This document shows, piece by piece, positions 38,449-46,209 of a stretch of 64,000 nt of DNA (its first letter is position 1; every line of letters starts with the position of its first letter). A program made the translations under genes and the position numbers. The notes below the pieces were generated by a model that had not been told where the DNA came from, did not search any database, and saw only the letters and a program-made list of their open reading frames with translations. The stretch spans positions 186,001 to 250,000 of the forward strand of contig JIBA01000016.1 of NCBI GenBank assembly GCA_000620545.1, given 5' to 3'. This stretch comes from Intrasporangiaceae bacterium URHB0013 (GTDB lineage: Bacteria; Actinomycetota; Actinomycetes; Actinomycetales; Dermatophilaceae).

Positions 38449-39171
38449 ATGAGCGTCACGCCCGAGCCCACCCCTGAGCCCAGCACCGAGGAGACGTCGA
38501 GCACGCCGGTCGCCGACCTCGTCGCGGCGGTCAAGCCCCGCCTTCGCGGCTGGCTGCACCTCGGCATGTTCCCCGTCGCCTTGCTCGGCGGCCTGGTCCT
38601 CGTGCTCGTCTCCGATCCCGGATCCGTGCGCACGGCCTCGATCGTCTTCACCGTCAGCGCCGCCCTGCTCTTCGGCGTCTCCGCCGTCTACCACCGGGGC
38701 ACCTGGGGTCCGCGGATGTCCGGCCTGCTCAAGCGGTTCGACCACTCGAACATCTACCTCATCATCGCGGGTACCTACACGCCCTTCGCCGTCACCCTGC
38801 TGCCCGCCGACCAGGCCCGACTGCTGCTCGTCGTCATCTGGGGTGGCGCGATCGCCGGGGTCCTCTTCCGCGTCTTCTGGGTCGGCGCCCCGCGCTGGCT
38901 CTACACCGCGCTCTACCTCGCGCTCGGCTGGGCCGCGATCTTCTACGTCGTGCCGTTCTGGCGCGAGGGCGGTCCGCTCATCGGCTCGCTCATCGGTCTC
39001 GGCGGACTCTTCTACACCGCCGGCGGCATCGTCTACGGCACGAAGAGGCCCAACCCGTGGCCCCGGTGGTTCGGCTTCCACGAGGTCTTCCACGCCTTCA
39101 CGCTCGGTGGCTTCCTCACGCACTTCGTGGCGGTGACGCTCGCCGTCATCGGCTACCAGGCAGCCACCTGA
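38449..39171 (+). CDS. trhA: Hemolysin III family membrane protein (TrhA, PAQR)
   Basis: 240 residues. A Pro/Glu/Thr-rich cytoplasmic N-terminus of about 30 is followed by seven membrane segments. Family histidines and motifs are present: VSAVYHRGTW, RFDHSNIYLIIAGTYTPF and FHEVFHAFTLGGFLTHF. These residues bind zinc in PAQR proteins; bacterial TrhA is linked to membrane fluidity control rather than haemolysis. A terminator follows at 39222. The promoter has an operator-like dyad, so a lipid-responsive regulator is plausible. uppS diverges from it, as in mycobacteria. Confidence 0.93.
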   Translation: MSVTPEPTPEPSTEETSSTPVADLVAAVKPRLRGWLHLGMFPVALLGGLVLVLVSDPGSVRTASIVFTVSAALLFGVSAVYHRGTWGPRMSGLLKRFDHSNIYLIIAGTYTPFAVTLLPADQARLLLVVIWGGAIAGVLFRVFWVGAPRWLYTALYLALGWAAIFYVVPFWREGGPLIGSLIGLGGLFYTAGGIVYGTKRPNPWPRWFGFHEVFHAFTLGGFLTHFVAVTLAVIGYQAAT

Positions 39172-39221
39172 GCCGACCCGCTCCCGGACCTTGGCCGGTG
39201 GGCCGTGGGCCACTGGACGAC

Positions 39222-39253
39222 CGAACGCCCCGGCAGGTGTGCCGGGGCGTTCG
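39222..39253 (+). terminator. Terminator after trhA
   Basis: Perfect 14-bp inverted repeat (CGAACGCCCCGGCA and its complement), arms 39222-39235 and 39240-39253, four-base loop. Confidence 0.85.
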
Positions 39254-39259
39254 TCATGG

Positions 39260-39299
39260 CCGAGGGCGGGCGTATGCCCGCCGAGGGCGGGCGTATGCC
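39260..39299. repeat. 19-bp direct duplication carrying the GTATGCC word
   Basis: CCGAGGGCGGGCGTATGCC occurs at 39260-39278 and again at 39281-39299, two bases apart, in the short gap after the trhA terminator. Confidence 0.85.
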
Positions 39300-39311
39300 G
39301 CCGGCTGCGTC

Positions 39312-39626
39312 TCAGGGACGCGGCGGCTCGTCGGTCGGCCGGGAGTCGTCACCGGAGTCGTCACCGGAGTCGTCCGAGGCACCGGACGTGTGGCGGTCGT
39401 GGTCCGTTTCGGGGGTCGGCGTACCGGGCGTCTGCCGATCCGCCTTCATCCCCACGCCGTCGGCGTCCGCCGCGAACTGCTCCGCCCGGTCACGGTCGCG
39501 GTACGCCATCCGGCGCAGCCGGCTGTTCATGTTGCGCACGAGGAACCACAGCGCGAGCGCCAGCACGAAGAAGGCGATGAAGCCCCAGATGCCGGGGCCG
39601 ATCGGGAGGTTGCCACCGTCGCTCAT
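39312..39626 (-). CDS. Small single-helix membrane protein with acidic tail
   Basis: 104 residues. One membrane helix (GIWGFIAFFVLALALWFLV, about 12-30), a basic juxtamembrane stretch (RNMNSRLRRMAYRDRDRAEQF), then an acidic, disordered tail with a repeated SGDDSGDD encoded by a 12-bp tandem repeat. ATG 39626 overlaps the mca stop (ATGA), so it is coupled to mca. Genes of this size and topology follow mca in other actinobacteria; no function is known to me. Confidence 0.85.
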   Translation of the reverse strand: MSDGGNLPIGPGIWGFIAFFVLALALWFLVRNMNSRLRRMAYRDRDRAEQFAADADGVGMKADRQTPGTPTPETDHDRHTSGASDDSGDDSGDDSRPTDEPPRP

Positions 39627-40669
39627 CGGGCGTCCGCCTTCTCGCTGTCGCGCTCGGCGTCGCCCTCGTCGGCGTGGGTGTCCGAGCTGTCGCCGGGCGC
39701 GTGACCGGACACCTCCGCAGCCTCCTCGGGCTCGGGCTCCTCGGCGATGCGGCCGTCGTGGACCAACTCGAGGTCGCGGCGCGTCGCGAGGGCGTCGGCC
39801 TCCGCCGGGGTGCCGAGGCCTGCGAAGAGGTCGTTCTCCCCGTCCACCACGGGGACGTAGGACAGAGCGGCCTCGAACTCCTCGACGCCCCAGACCCGCT
39901 TCTGGATCTCGAGCGGGACCTGGAACCAGAAGCCGTCGGGGTCGACCTGCGTCGCGTGCGCCATGAGCGCGCGGTCCCGTGTCTCGAAGTGCTCGCCGCA
40001 GGCGATCGTCGTGGTGGGGCGGCCGGAACGCCGCGGCTTCCAGTTGGCCAGCCACTCGGCATACGGGCTCTCGAGCCCCTCGGCGAGCATGGCCTCATGG
40101 ATCGCCTCGAGGCGGTCCCTCGACCAGCCGCCGTTGTAGTAGATCTTGAGCGGCTGCCACGGCTCGCCGGCGTGCGGGTAGCGCGTCGGGTCGCCGGCTG
40201 CCTCGAAGGCCGCCATCGACACCGTGTGGCACATGATGTGGTCGGGGTGGGGGTAGCCACCCTTCTCGTCGTAGGTCGTCATGACGTGCGGGCGCCAGGC
40301 GCGGATGACGCGCACGAGCGCCTCGGTGGTCACGTCGATGTCCTCGAGGGCGAAGCACCCGTCCGGCAGCGGCGGCAGCGGGTCCCCCTCGGGCAGGCCG
40401 GAGTCGACGAAGCCGAGCCACGTGTGCTCGCAGCCCAGCACCTCCTGGGCGGCCTTCATCTCGTCGCGCCGCACCTGGGCGATGTCGCGCAGGATGTGCG
40501 GGTCGTCCTTGAGCTTCTCGTTGAGGATGTCGCCGCGCTCGCCGCCGGTGCACGACACGACCATGACGGACGTGCCCTCGGCGACGTACTTCGCCGTCGT
40601 CGCGGCGCCCTTGCTCGACTCGTCGTCGGGGTGCGCGTGCACCGCCATCAAACGCATGCCCTCGGCCAC
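39623..40669 (-). CDS. mca: Mycothiol S-conjugate amidase
   Basis: 348 residues. The zinc site is visible as AVHAHPDDESSKG and YPHPDHIMCHTVSM, with FVDSGLPEG and CTGGERGDILN typical of the LmbE/MshB/Mca family. Mca cleaves mycothiol adducts of toxic electrophiles; its length and wording favour Mca over MshB. Gene order with a DUF4307 protein and greA matches mycobacteria. The GTG at 40669 follows AGGGAG at a good distance. The last 50 residues are an acidic, probably disordered extension (EEPEPEEAAEVSGHAPGD). Confidence 0.94.
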   Translation of the reverse strand: MAEGMRLMAVHAHPDDESSKGAATTAKYVAEGTSVMVVSCTGGERGDILNEKLKDDPHILRDIAQVRRDEMKAAQEVLGCEHTWLGFVDSGLPEGDPLPPLPDGCFALEDIDVTTEALVRVIRAWRPHVMTTYDEKGGYPHPDHIMCHTVSMAAFEAAGDPTRYPHAGEPWQPLKIYYNGGWSRDRLEAIHEAMLAEGLESPYAEWLANWKPRRSGRPTTTIACGEHFETRDRALMAHATQVDPDGFWFQVPLEIQKRVWGVEEFEAALSYVPVVDGENDLFAGLGTPAEADALATRRDLELVHDGRIAEEPEPEEAAEVSGHAPGDSSDTHADEGDAERDSEKADAR

Positions 40670-40850
40670 GTGGCTCCCTGTTCGTCTTCGGTCGTCGGTG
40701 GTGGGCGCGGGTGGCTCGTGGTTCCCCGATGCCCCTCGACGCCCGGGTCCGTGCGGCACTCGTCGTGCCATGGGAGAGACTGGACCCGTCCGCCATCCTC
40801 TCACTCCCGCGCGTGCGACGACGCGCGGGCTCGAACCGCCAGGACTCCGT

Positions 40851-41222
40851 ATGCCGTCCCGCTCGACCCTGCCCCGCCCCGCCCCCGGCCAGCTGAAGTG
40901 GTGGGTCATCGGCACGGTCGGCGTCCTCGCCGGTGTGGGCCTCGCCATCTGGTTCGGACTGGCGTCGACGCTCGGCCAGCCCTCGTGGCAGACCCTCGGC
41001 TACAAGGTGGTCAGCGACCAGCAGGTGCGCGTCGACTTCCAGGTCTACCGACCCGGAGGTACCGCCCTGGCGTGCACGGTCGAGGCTCTCGCGCGCGACT
41101 TCGCACCCGTGGGGACGAGCACGGTGCAGGTGCTGGCGAGCGCCGACGAGACGACGACCGAGTCGGTGACCCTGCGCACGACCTCACGAGCCGTCACCGG
41201 CCAGGTCAAGTCCTGCTCGTGA
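40851..41222 (+). CDS. DUF4307 membrane protein
   Basis: 123 residues. One membrane helix (WWVIGTVGVLAGVGLAIWFGL, about 17-37) anchors a small outside domain with two cysteines (ALACTVEAL and the C-terminal KSCS) that could form a disulfide. The DUF4307 family sits between mca and greA in mycobacteria and other actinobacteria, as here. Function is unknown. The ATG at 40851 lies inside a GTATGCC word. The frame is open upstream across the mca promoter; that part is not coding. Confidence 0.88.
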   Translation: MPSRSTLPRPAPGQLKWWVIGTVGVLAGVGLAIWFGLASTLGQPSWQTLGYKVVSDQQVRVDFQVYRPGGTALACTVEALARDFAPVGTSTVQVLASADETTTESVTLRTTSRAVTGQVKSCS

Positions 41223-41300
41223 TCGGTGCCGGACAGCGACCGAATGCGGTGTGAACTGCACCTTTGCCGTTCATTTTGTTATCCTTGTTGCTTCATCCAA

Positions 41301-41398
41301 GGGTCCGGACCCGTCGCCGACCGGCATCACGAGTCGACGACACCTCGGTTCGGGCCCTCATTTTTGTGCAGGCGCCCACGCGAGCACCGCGTGGGCGC
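41301..41398 (+). promoter_or_regulatory. greA upstream region with palindrome and leader hairpin
   Basis: The greA leader holds a perfect palindrome GGGTCCGGACCC (41301-41312) and an 11-bp hairpin (41372-41382 with 41388-41398) ending 9 bases before the AAGGAG ribosome site. An A+T-richer patch at about 41265-41300 is the likely promoter. Folding of the hairpin could limit translation. Confidence 0.45.
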
Positions 41399-41421
41399 TG
41401 TTCATCCAAGGAGTGACAACA

Positions 41422-41907
41422 GTGACCGACACTGCCGCTGGCTTCCTGACCCAGGAGGCCCATGACCGCCTCAAGGCGGAGCTCGACCAGCTGACGGGCG
41501 TAGGTCGCATCGAGATCGCGCACAAGATCGAGGAGGCCCGGGAGGAGGGCGACCTCAAGGAGAACGGTGGCTACCACGCCGCCCGCGAGGAGCAGGGCAA
41601 GATGGAGGCCCGCATCCGCCAGCTCACCGAACTGCTCCAGACCGCGACGATCGGCGAGACGCCCCCCGACGACGGTGTCGTCGAGCCCGGCATGCTCGTG
41701 ACGGTCGAGATCTTCGGTGACGAGGAGACCTTCCTGCTGGGCAACCGCGAGATCGCCGACGGCTCGGACCTGCAGGTCTTCTCCGAGAAGTCCGCCATGG
41801 GCGCCGCCATCAACGGCAAGAGCGTCGGCGACAGCACGAGCTACGTGGCCCCCAACGGCAAGACCATCGGGGTCAAGATCATCGCCGCGAAGCCCTACAC
41901 CGGCTGA
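41422..41907 (+). CDS. greA: Transcription elongation factor GreA
   Basis: 161 residues. The N-terminal coiled coil opens with FLTQEAHDRLKAELDQL and carries the acidic tip region IEEAREEGDLKENGGYHAAREEQ; the C-terminal FKBP-like domain ends KTIGVKIIAAKPYTG. It rescues stalled RNA polymerase by stimulating transcript cleavage. The GTG at 41422 follows AAGGAG at 8 bases. In mycobacteria metB lies beside greA; here the repeat-nuclease island and glmL intervene. Confidence 0.95.
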   Translation: MTDTAAGFLTQEAHDRLKAELDQLTGVGRIEIAHKIEEAREEGDLKENGGYHAAREEQGKMEARIRQLTELLQTATIGETPPDDGVVEPGMLVTVEIFGDEETFLLGNREIADGSDLQVFSEKSAMGAAINGKSVGDSTSYVAPNGKTIGVKIIAAKPYTG

Positions 41908-41924
41908 ACGCCGCAGCCGCCTGA

Positions 41925-41964
41925 CGAACGGGCCGGATCCCCACCCGGGGACCCGGCCCGTTCG
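41925..41964 (+). terminator. greA terminator
   Basis: Near-perfect 18-bp inverted repeat (one mismatch), arms 41925-41942 and 41947-41964, four-base loop, 17 bases past the greA stop and four bases before the first 32-bp repeat. Confidence 0.85.
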
Positions 41965-41968
41965 CGCC

Positions 41969-42150
41969 CTCCCCACCGTCGACAGGCCAAACTTCGCGGC
42001 CTCCCCACCGTCGACAGGCCAAACTTCGCGGCCTCCCCACCGTCGACAGGCCAAACTTCGCGGCCTCCTCACCGTCGAAAGGCCAAACTTCGCGGCCTCC
42101 TCACCGTCGACAGGCCAAACATCGTGGCCTCCCCACCGTCGAGAGGCCAA
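41969..42150. repeat. 32-bp tandem array 1 (5 full units plus a partial)
   Basis: Units start at 41969, 42001, 42033, 42065, 42097 and 42129 (partial). The core is CACCGTCGACAGGCCAAACT. The first three units are identical; the fourth and fifth carry one to four changes; the sixth decays at 42150, ten bases before the stop of the adjacent AbiEi/DUF559-type gene. Read on the minus strand it matches array 2 at about 26 of 32 positions, so the arrays are inverted copies of one family. Confidence 0.95.
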
Positions 42151-42159
42151 CTCGCCGGG

Positions 42160-43149
42160 CTAGGCCCTCCGTCGCCTCGGCCGCGCGAACTGGGGCGGCG
42201 CGAGGAACTGCGGCTCGGCGGCCATGACATCCAGCAAATGCGCGTTCACCCCCAGGTACTCGGCGAGCTCCCTCAGCTTCGCTGCGCGGCACTCCCGCTC
42301 GAAGATGTCGGCTGCGACGATCTCGACGACCGTCCAGTCCCCGCGCTCGACACGCTCGCGCCGGACGCCGTCATGCACTCGGTCCCGCAGCCGGCTGTGG
42401 AACTCGACCCCGAGGTACTCGCCGACGACCCTCTGCTCCTTCCAGACGAGGTCGCCGCAGCCGAGCCATTCACCAGAGCGGCTGACGACGTCGAGGTTGT
42501 GTCGTGGCTCGGGCAAGCCAGCGCGCGTGATCATGAGCCGGCTTCGCGTCTCCATTGCTGACCACGCCCCGAGCCGGATCCGCGGTATCGCGAACGTCAG
42601 CGTCACCTTGCCGCGCGGCCTCACGCGACGCTCCACCGCTCGACGTAGTGGTTCGACGCCGCCCAGGATGTTGGCCGTGGCATCGCCAGCGGCGATGAGA
42701 TCATCGAGGCCGACCGGCTGCCCGAGTCCTACGTACTCACCCAGGTCGGCCCAGGTGTCGGCTGGGGCGACGACTGGCAGGCCGTGGATCTCCACCACGT
42801 CGCGCGACTCCAGCCCACGATGCCCGATGACCTCCCCACGCCGGATGCGGTTGGCCTCCGTGCGCGTGACGATGTGGATGCAGGGGTCCTCCTCGAGGGC
42901 ATACGGCAGCGGGAGTGCGAGCAGCCTGGCCGCGGTGGCATGCGCGAAGGCGAAGTCGGTCGGGGCGGCCGCCGCGAACGCGCGGGCCCGCTCGAGCAAG
43001 GTCATGGGGATCTCAGTCGTCCGAACCCCCGGTGTCGGCGTCCAGAGGTCCTGCGCTCGCAGACGTGACGGCGTCACCCCGCGCGCGAGCGCCTCGGTCG
43101 TACAGAACGGGCGATGGCGAAGGTTGAGCGGCAGTGGCGTGGGATCCAT
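42160..43149 (-). CDS. AbiEi-like / DUF559 (Vsr-type fold) protein
   Basis: 329 residues, no signal peptide. The N-terminus RHRPFCTTEALARGVTPSRL is the winged-helix AbiEi-type domain that starts many actinobacterial type IV antitoxin-like proteins. The C-terminal part GDLVWKEQRVVGEYLGVEFHSRL, then RRERVERGDWTVVEIVAADIF, follows the DUF559 pattern, a Vsr/PD-(D/E)XK nuclease-like fold. The usual EYDG is EYLG here, so one expected acidic residue may be missing. ATG 43149 is the start, because longer forms would translate the upstream repeats. It lies between two inverted 32-bp arrays and has no evident toxin partner. Biochemical role unknown. Confidence 0.82.
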   Translation of the reverse strand: MDPTPLPLNLRHRPFCTTEALARGVTPSRLRAQDLWTPTPGVRTTEIPMTLLERARAFAAAAPTDFAFAHATAARLLALPLPYALEEDPCIHIVTRTEANRIRRGEVIGHRGLESRDVVEIHGLPVVAPADTWADLGEYVGLGQPVGLDDLIAAGDATANILGGVEPLRRAVERRVRPRGKVTLTFAIPRIRLGAWSAMETRSRLMITRAGLPEPRHNLDVVSRSGEWLGCGDLVWKEQRVVGEYLGVEFHSRLRDRVHDGVRRERVERGDWTVVEIVAADIFERECRAAKLRELAEYLGVNAHLLDVMAAEPQFLAPPQFARPRRRRA

Positions 43150-43268
43150 ACCGACACGGTCCGCGCCACGCGCTGGTCGCACGAGTGGCTGATGCCCGGG
43201 TGTGGACGCCTGGTGGCTGGACAACCGGGGGTGTGGACAACGTCTCCCGGTGCACCAAGGTTCGGCCC

Positions 43269-43501
43269 GTCGACGGTCGGGCAGCCGCAAACGTTGGCCT
43301 GTCGACGGTTGGACAGCCGCAGACATTGGCCTCTCGACAGTTGGACAGCCGCAAACTTTGGCCTTTCGACGGTCGGGCAGCCGCGAACATTGGCCTCTCG
43401 ACGGTCGGACAGCCGCAGACATTGGCCTCTCGACGGTTGGACAGCCGCAAACGTTGGCCCGTCGACGGTTGGGCGGCCGCAAACTTTGGCCTCTCGACGG
43501 T
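43269..43501. repeat. 32-bp tandem array 2 (7 full units plus partials)
   Basis: Units start at 43269, 43301, 43333, 43365, 43397, 43429 and 43461, with a decayed unit before 43269 and a 9-base start of another at 43493-43501. The core is CGACGGTTGGACAGCCGCAA then TTGGCC. Units differ mainly in the middle (CAAACGT, CAGACAT, CGAACAT, CAAACTT) while TTGGCC and TCGAC are kept. The last bases touch the TAA stop of the glmL-like gene. It lies about 110 bases upstream of the AbiEi/DUF559 start and is inverted relative to array 1. Confidence 0.95.
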
Positions 43502-44844
43502 TAGAGGGTTTGGGTGGCGATGGCGCGGGCGAGGTCGGGGTGGTCACCGGCCAGCAGGCCCGCGGCGAAGAGCAGGTATGCCGTGTCGACCGTCGCTCGC
43601 GCGGCGCGCGGCACCTTCCAGCCACCGGCATGGTCCGCGAGCACCGCTCCGAGCACGTGGTCACGGCCGGCAGCGTCGGTGTGGCGCAGCACGCCCCCCG
43701 ACCCGACGAGGGCCGTGACGTTGGCGAGAGGACGCGGCGACTCCGTCGGTTGCGCCGCGCGTGCGTGCCGGCGCACCGCCACGAGGGCCGCGAGCCGCGC
43801 CAGCTCGAGGTCGAGACGGCGCTCGAGCTCGTCGACCGGGAGCGAGCCCGGGCGCTCGTGGACGCGGGCGGCATACGCCGTCAGGGCTTCAGGGTCGGCC
43901 ACGGTGTCGAGCAGGTGCTCGGCTGTGGCAGCCTCGACGACGTGCTCGGCGTTCCACCGCATGCCGAGGTCGCCCTCGACGGTGCGGGCGTGCCACAGCG
44001 GCGCCACGACGTCCTTGCGCAGTCCGGCGTCTTCCCCCTCGGGGGTCAGGCACGAGTAGACGTCAGTCGTCGCGCCGCCGATGTCGAGGACGAGGACGTC
44101 TCCCCCCTCGGTCACGGAGGCGAGCACCTCGACGCCCCGGAGCACCACGTCAGGGGTGGCCGCCTCGACCATGGCGGCGAAGGCCGGGTCGCGCGAGAGT
44201 CCCTTGCCGCCGATGACGTGGCGCAGGAAGGCATCGCGGATCGCGGCTCGCGCGGAGTCCGGCGCGATGACCCCGATCTGCGGGAGGACGTTGTCGGCCA
44301 GGACCGTCGGTCGATTGGTCGTCGCGAGCACGGCCGCCGCCTCGTCGCGGACAGCGACGTTGCCGGCGACGACGACCGGCACGGCGTGCGCGCCGTGGCC
44401 GCCCACAGCGCCCTTGGCCAGACGAGCGGCGTTGTGCAGCAGGACATTGCTGTTCCCGCCGTCCGTGCCGCCGACGAGGAGGATCATGTCCGGGCGCGCT
44501 GCGCGGATGCCGGCGACGTCACCCGTCGTCAGCTCACCGGCGGCGACGTGGACGACCTTCGCACCGGCGGACAGGCCGACCCGGTGTCCGGCCTGCGCCG
44601 TGACGGTGCGCTCGTAGCCCACGACCGCGAGCCGGAGCCCACCGCCGGCGCTCGAGCAGGCCCGCGCGGTGGCGTCGTCGGGGACGTCGAGTGCCGCGCG
44701 CAGCGTCCGGTAGCCGTCGAGGATGTCCCCGCGACCCTGGGTGCCGGTCGTCGGCGTCGACGCGGCGCCGAGGACCGTGCCGTCGTCGGCCAGCAGGGCA
44801 CCCTTGGTGAACGTCGACCCGAAGTCGACGGCGAGGATCGTCAT
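43501..44844 (-). CDS. glmL: GlmL/MutL-family ATPase (orphan)
   Basis: 447 residues. The ASKHA ATPase signatures are TILAVDFGSTFTKGALLADDG at the start and VLVLDIGGATTDVYSC in the middle; ILLVGGTDGGNSNVLLHNA and LGMRWNAEHV are typical of the glutamate mutase L family. Such proteins accompany B12-dependent aminomutases, perhaps as reactivating or maturation factors. No mutase or B12 gene is in the window. ATG 44844 is 20 bases after the metB-like stop, so they are probably one operon. Its TAA stop (43501-43503) directly abuts repeat array 2. Confidence 0.9.
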   Translation of the reverse strand: MTILAVDFGSTFTKGALLADDGTVLGAASTPTTGTQGRGDILDGYRTLRAALDVPDDATARACSSAGGGLRLAVVGYERTVTAQAGHRVGLSAGAKVVHVAAGELTTGDVAGIRAARPDMILLVGGTDGGNSNVLLHNAARLAKGAVGGHGAHAVPVVVAGNVAVRDEAAAVLATTNRPTVLADNVLPQIGVIAPDSARAAIRDAFLRHVIGGKGLSRDPAFAAMVEAATPDVVLRGVEVLASVTEGGDVLVLDIGGATTDVYSCLTPEGEDAGLRKDVVAPLWHARTVEGDLGMRWNAEHVVEAATAEHLLDTVADPEALTAYAARVHERPGSLPVDELERRLDLELARLAALVAVRRHARAAQPTESPRPLANVTALVGSGGVLRHTDAAGRDHVLGAVLADHAGGWKVPRAARATVDTAYLLFAAGLLAGDHPDLARAIATQTL

Positions 44845-44864
44845 GGGCAGCGTCGCCGAGCAGT

Positions 44865-46043
44865 TCAGCCGTGGATGTCGAGCGCCTCGCGCAGGTCGGC
44901 GATGAGGTCGTCGACGTCCTCGATCCCGACGGACAGGCGGATGAGGTCCGCGGGGACCTCGAGCTCGGTGCCGGCGACGCTCGCGTGCGTCATGCGGCCC
45001 GGGTGCTCGATGAGCGACTCGACACCGCCGAGGGACTCGCCCAGGGTCCACAGGCTGACGGCCGCGCACGCCTTGACGGCGGCGTCCTCACCCCGGCGCA
45101 TGCGGAAGCCCACCATGCCGCCGAAGCGCTTCATCTGGCGCGCGGCGACGTCGTGGTTCGCGTGTGCCGGCAGCCCCGGGTAGAGCACCTGCGAGACGCC
45201 GTCGTGGCCCTCGAGGAACTCGACGACCTTCTCGGCGTTGTCACAGTGTCGCTCCATGCGCACCGAGAGCGTCTTGAGCCCGCGTAGCGTCAGCCACGAG
45301 TCGAAGGGTCCGGCGATTCCACCGATGCTGTTCTGGTGGAAGGCGATCCGGTCCTCGGCGTCCTCGAAGCCGGCGACACGAATCTCCTTCGCCGTCACGA
45401 CCGCCCCACCGACGACGTCGCTGTGTCCGCCGGAGTACTTCGTCGTCGACATGGTGACGATGTCGGCACCGAGCGTGAGGGGTGTCTGGAGGTAGGCCGT
45501 CGCGAAGGTGTTGTCGACGACGAAGACGGCACCGGCCTCGTGCGCGATCGTCGCGATGGCTTCGATGTCGGCGATGCCGAGCAGCGGGTTGGTCGGTGTC
45601 TCGATCCACACCATCTTCGTCTGCCCGGGACGGATGGCGGCGCGGACCGCGTCGAGGTCGCCCATGTCGACGATGGAGTGCTCGATGCCCTGGGGGCGCG
45701 CGACCTTGTTGAAGTAGCGGTAGGTGCCGCCGTACGCGTCGTTGGGCACGACCACGTGGTCGCCGGGGACGAGGAGCGCGCGGGCGACCGTGTCCTGGCC
45801 GGCGAGGCCCGAGGCGAACGCGAAGCCGCGGCTGCCGCCCTCGAGCGCCGCGAGGCACTCCTCGAGCGCCGTGCGGGTCGGGTTGGCCGACCGGCTGTAC
45901 TCGTAGCCGTTGCGGAAACCGCCGATGCCGTCCTGCTTGTACGTCGACACCTGGTAGATCGGGGTCACCACCGCGCCCGTCAGCGCGTCGGCCTCCTGGC
46001 CGGCGTGGATGGCGCGGGTGGAGAAGCCGTGCTCGTCAGACAT
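44865..46043 (-). CDS. metB: Cystathionine gamma-synthase / gamma-lyase type PLP enzyme
   Basis: 392 residues. The opening FSTRAIHAGQEADALTGAVVTPIYQVSTY and EYSRSANPTRTALEECLAALEGG are family landmarks; the PLP lysine is in MSTTKYSGGHSDVVGG. The family makes cystathionine from O-acetyl or O-succinyl homoserine or cleaves it. Sequence alone does not separate synthase from lyase, but location near greA matches mycobacterial metB. ATG 46043. A polar amino-acid transporter lies nearby, which fits sulfur amino-acid metabolism. Confidence 0.93.
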   Translation of the reverse strand: MSDEHGFSTRAIHAGQEADALTGAVVTPIYQVSTYKQDGIGGFRNGYEYSRSANPTRTALEECLAALEGGSRGFAFASGLAGQDTVARALLVPGDHVVVPNDAYGGTYRYFNKVARPQGIEHSIVDMGDLDAVRAAIRPGQTKMVWIETPTNPLLGIADIEAIATIAHEAGAVFVVDNTFATAYLQTPLTLGADIVTMSTTKYSGGHSDVVGGAVVTAKEIRVAGFEDAEDRIAFHQNSIGGIAGPFDSWLTLRGLKTLSVRMERHCDNAEKVVEFLEGHDGVSQVLYPGLPAHANHDVAARQMKRFGGMVGFRMRRGEDAAVKACAAVSLWTLGESLGGVESLIEHPGRMTHASVAGTELEVPADLIRLSVGIEDVDDLIADLREALDIHG

Positions 46044-46209
46044 GACCACGAGCCTATGCCCTCGCCATCCCGTCGCGGCCGGCGCCCACGGCCGCCGCCA
46101 ACAGGCGTCGGCGAACCCCCGGTCCCCCGCCCCCCGGCACGCCCTCACGACGCCTGGGCCACCATCAGGGCAGGGCGTGGATCACCCGGGTGTCTGCGAT
46201 GCTGCCGAC

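Noticed and set aside
41969..43501. CRISPR array
   Set aside because: The repeats are directly tandem with a total period of 32 bp and have no unique spacers; no cas genes are nearby.
46044..46209. SAM riboswitch or similar leader before metB
   Set aside because: The spacer is short and lacks conserved riboswitch blocks or a terminator/antiterminator pair.
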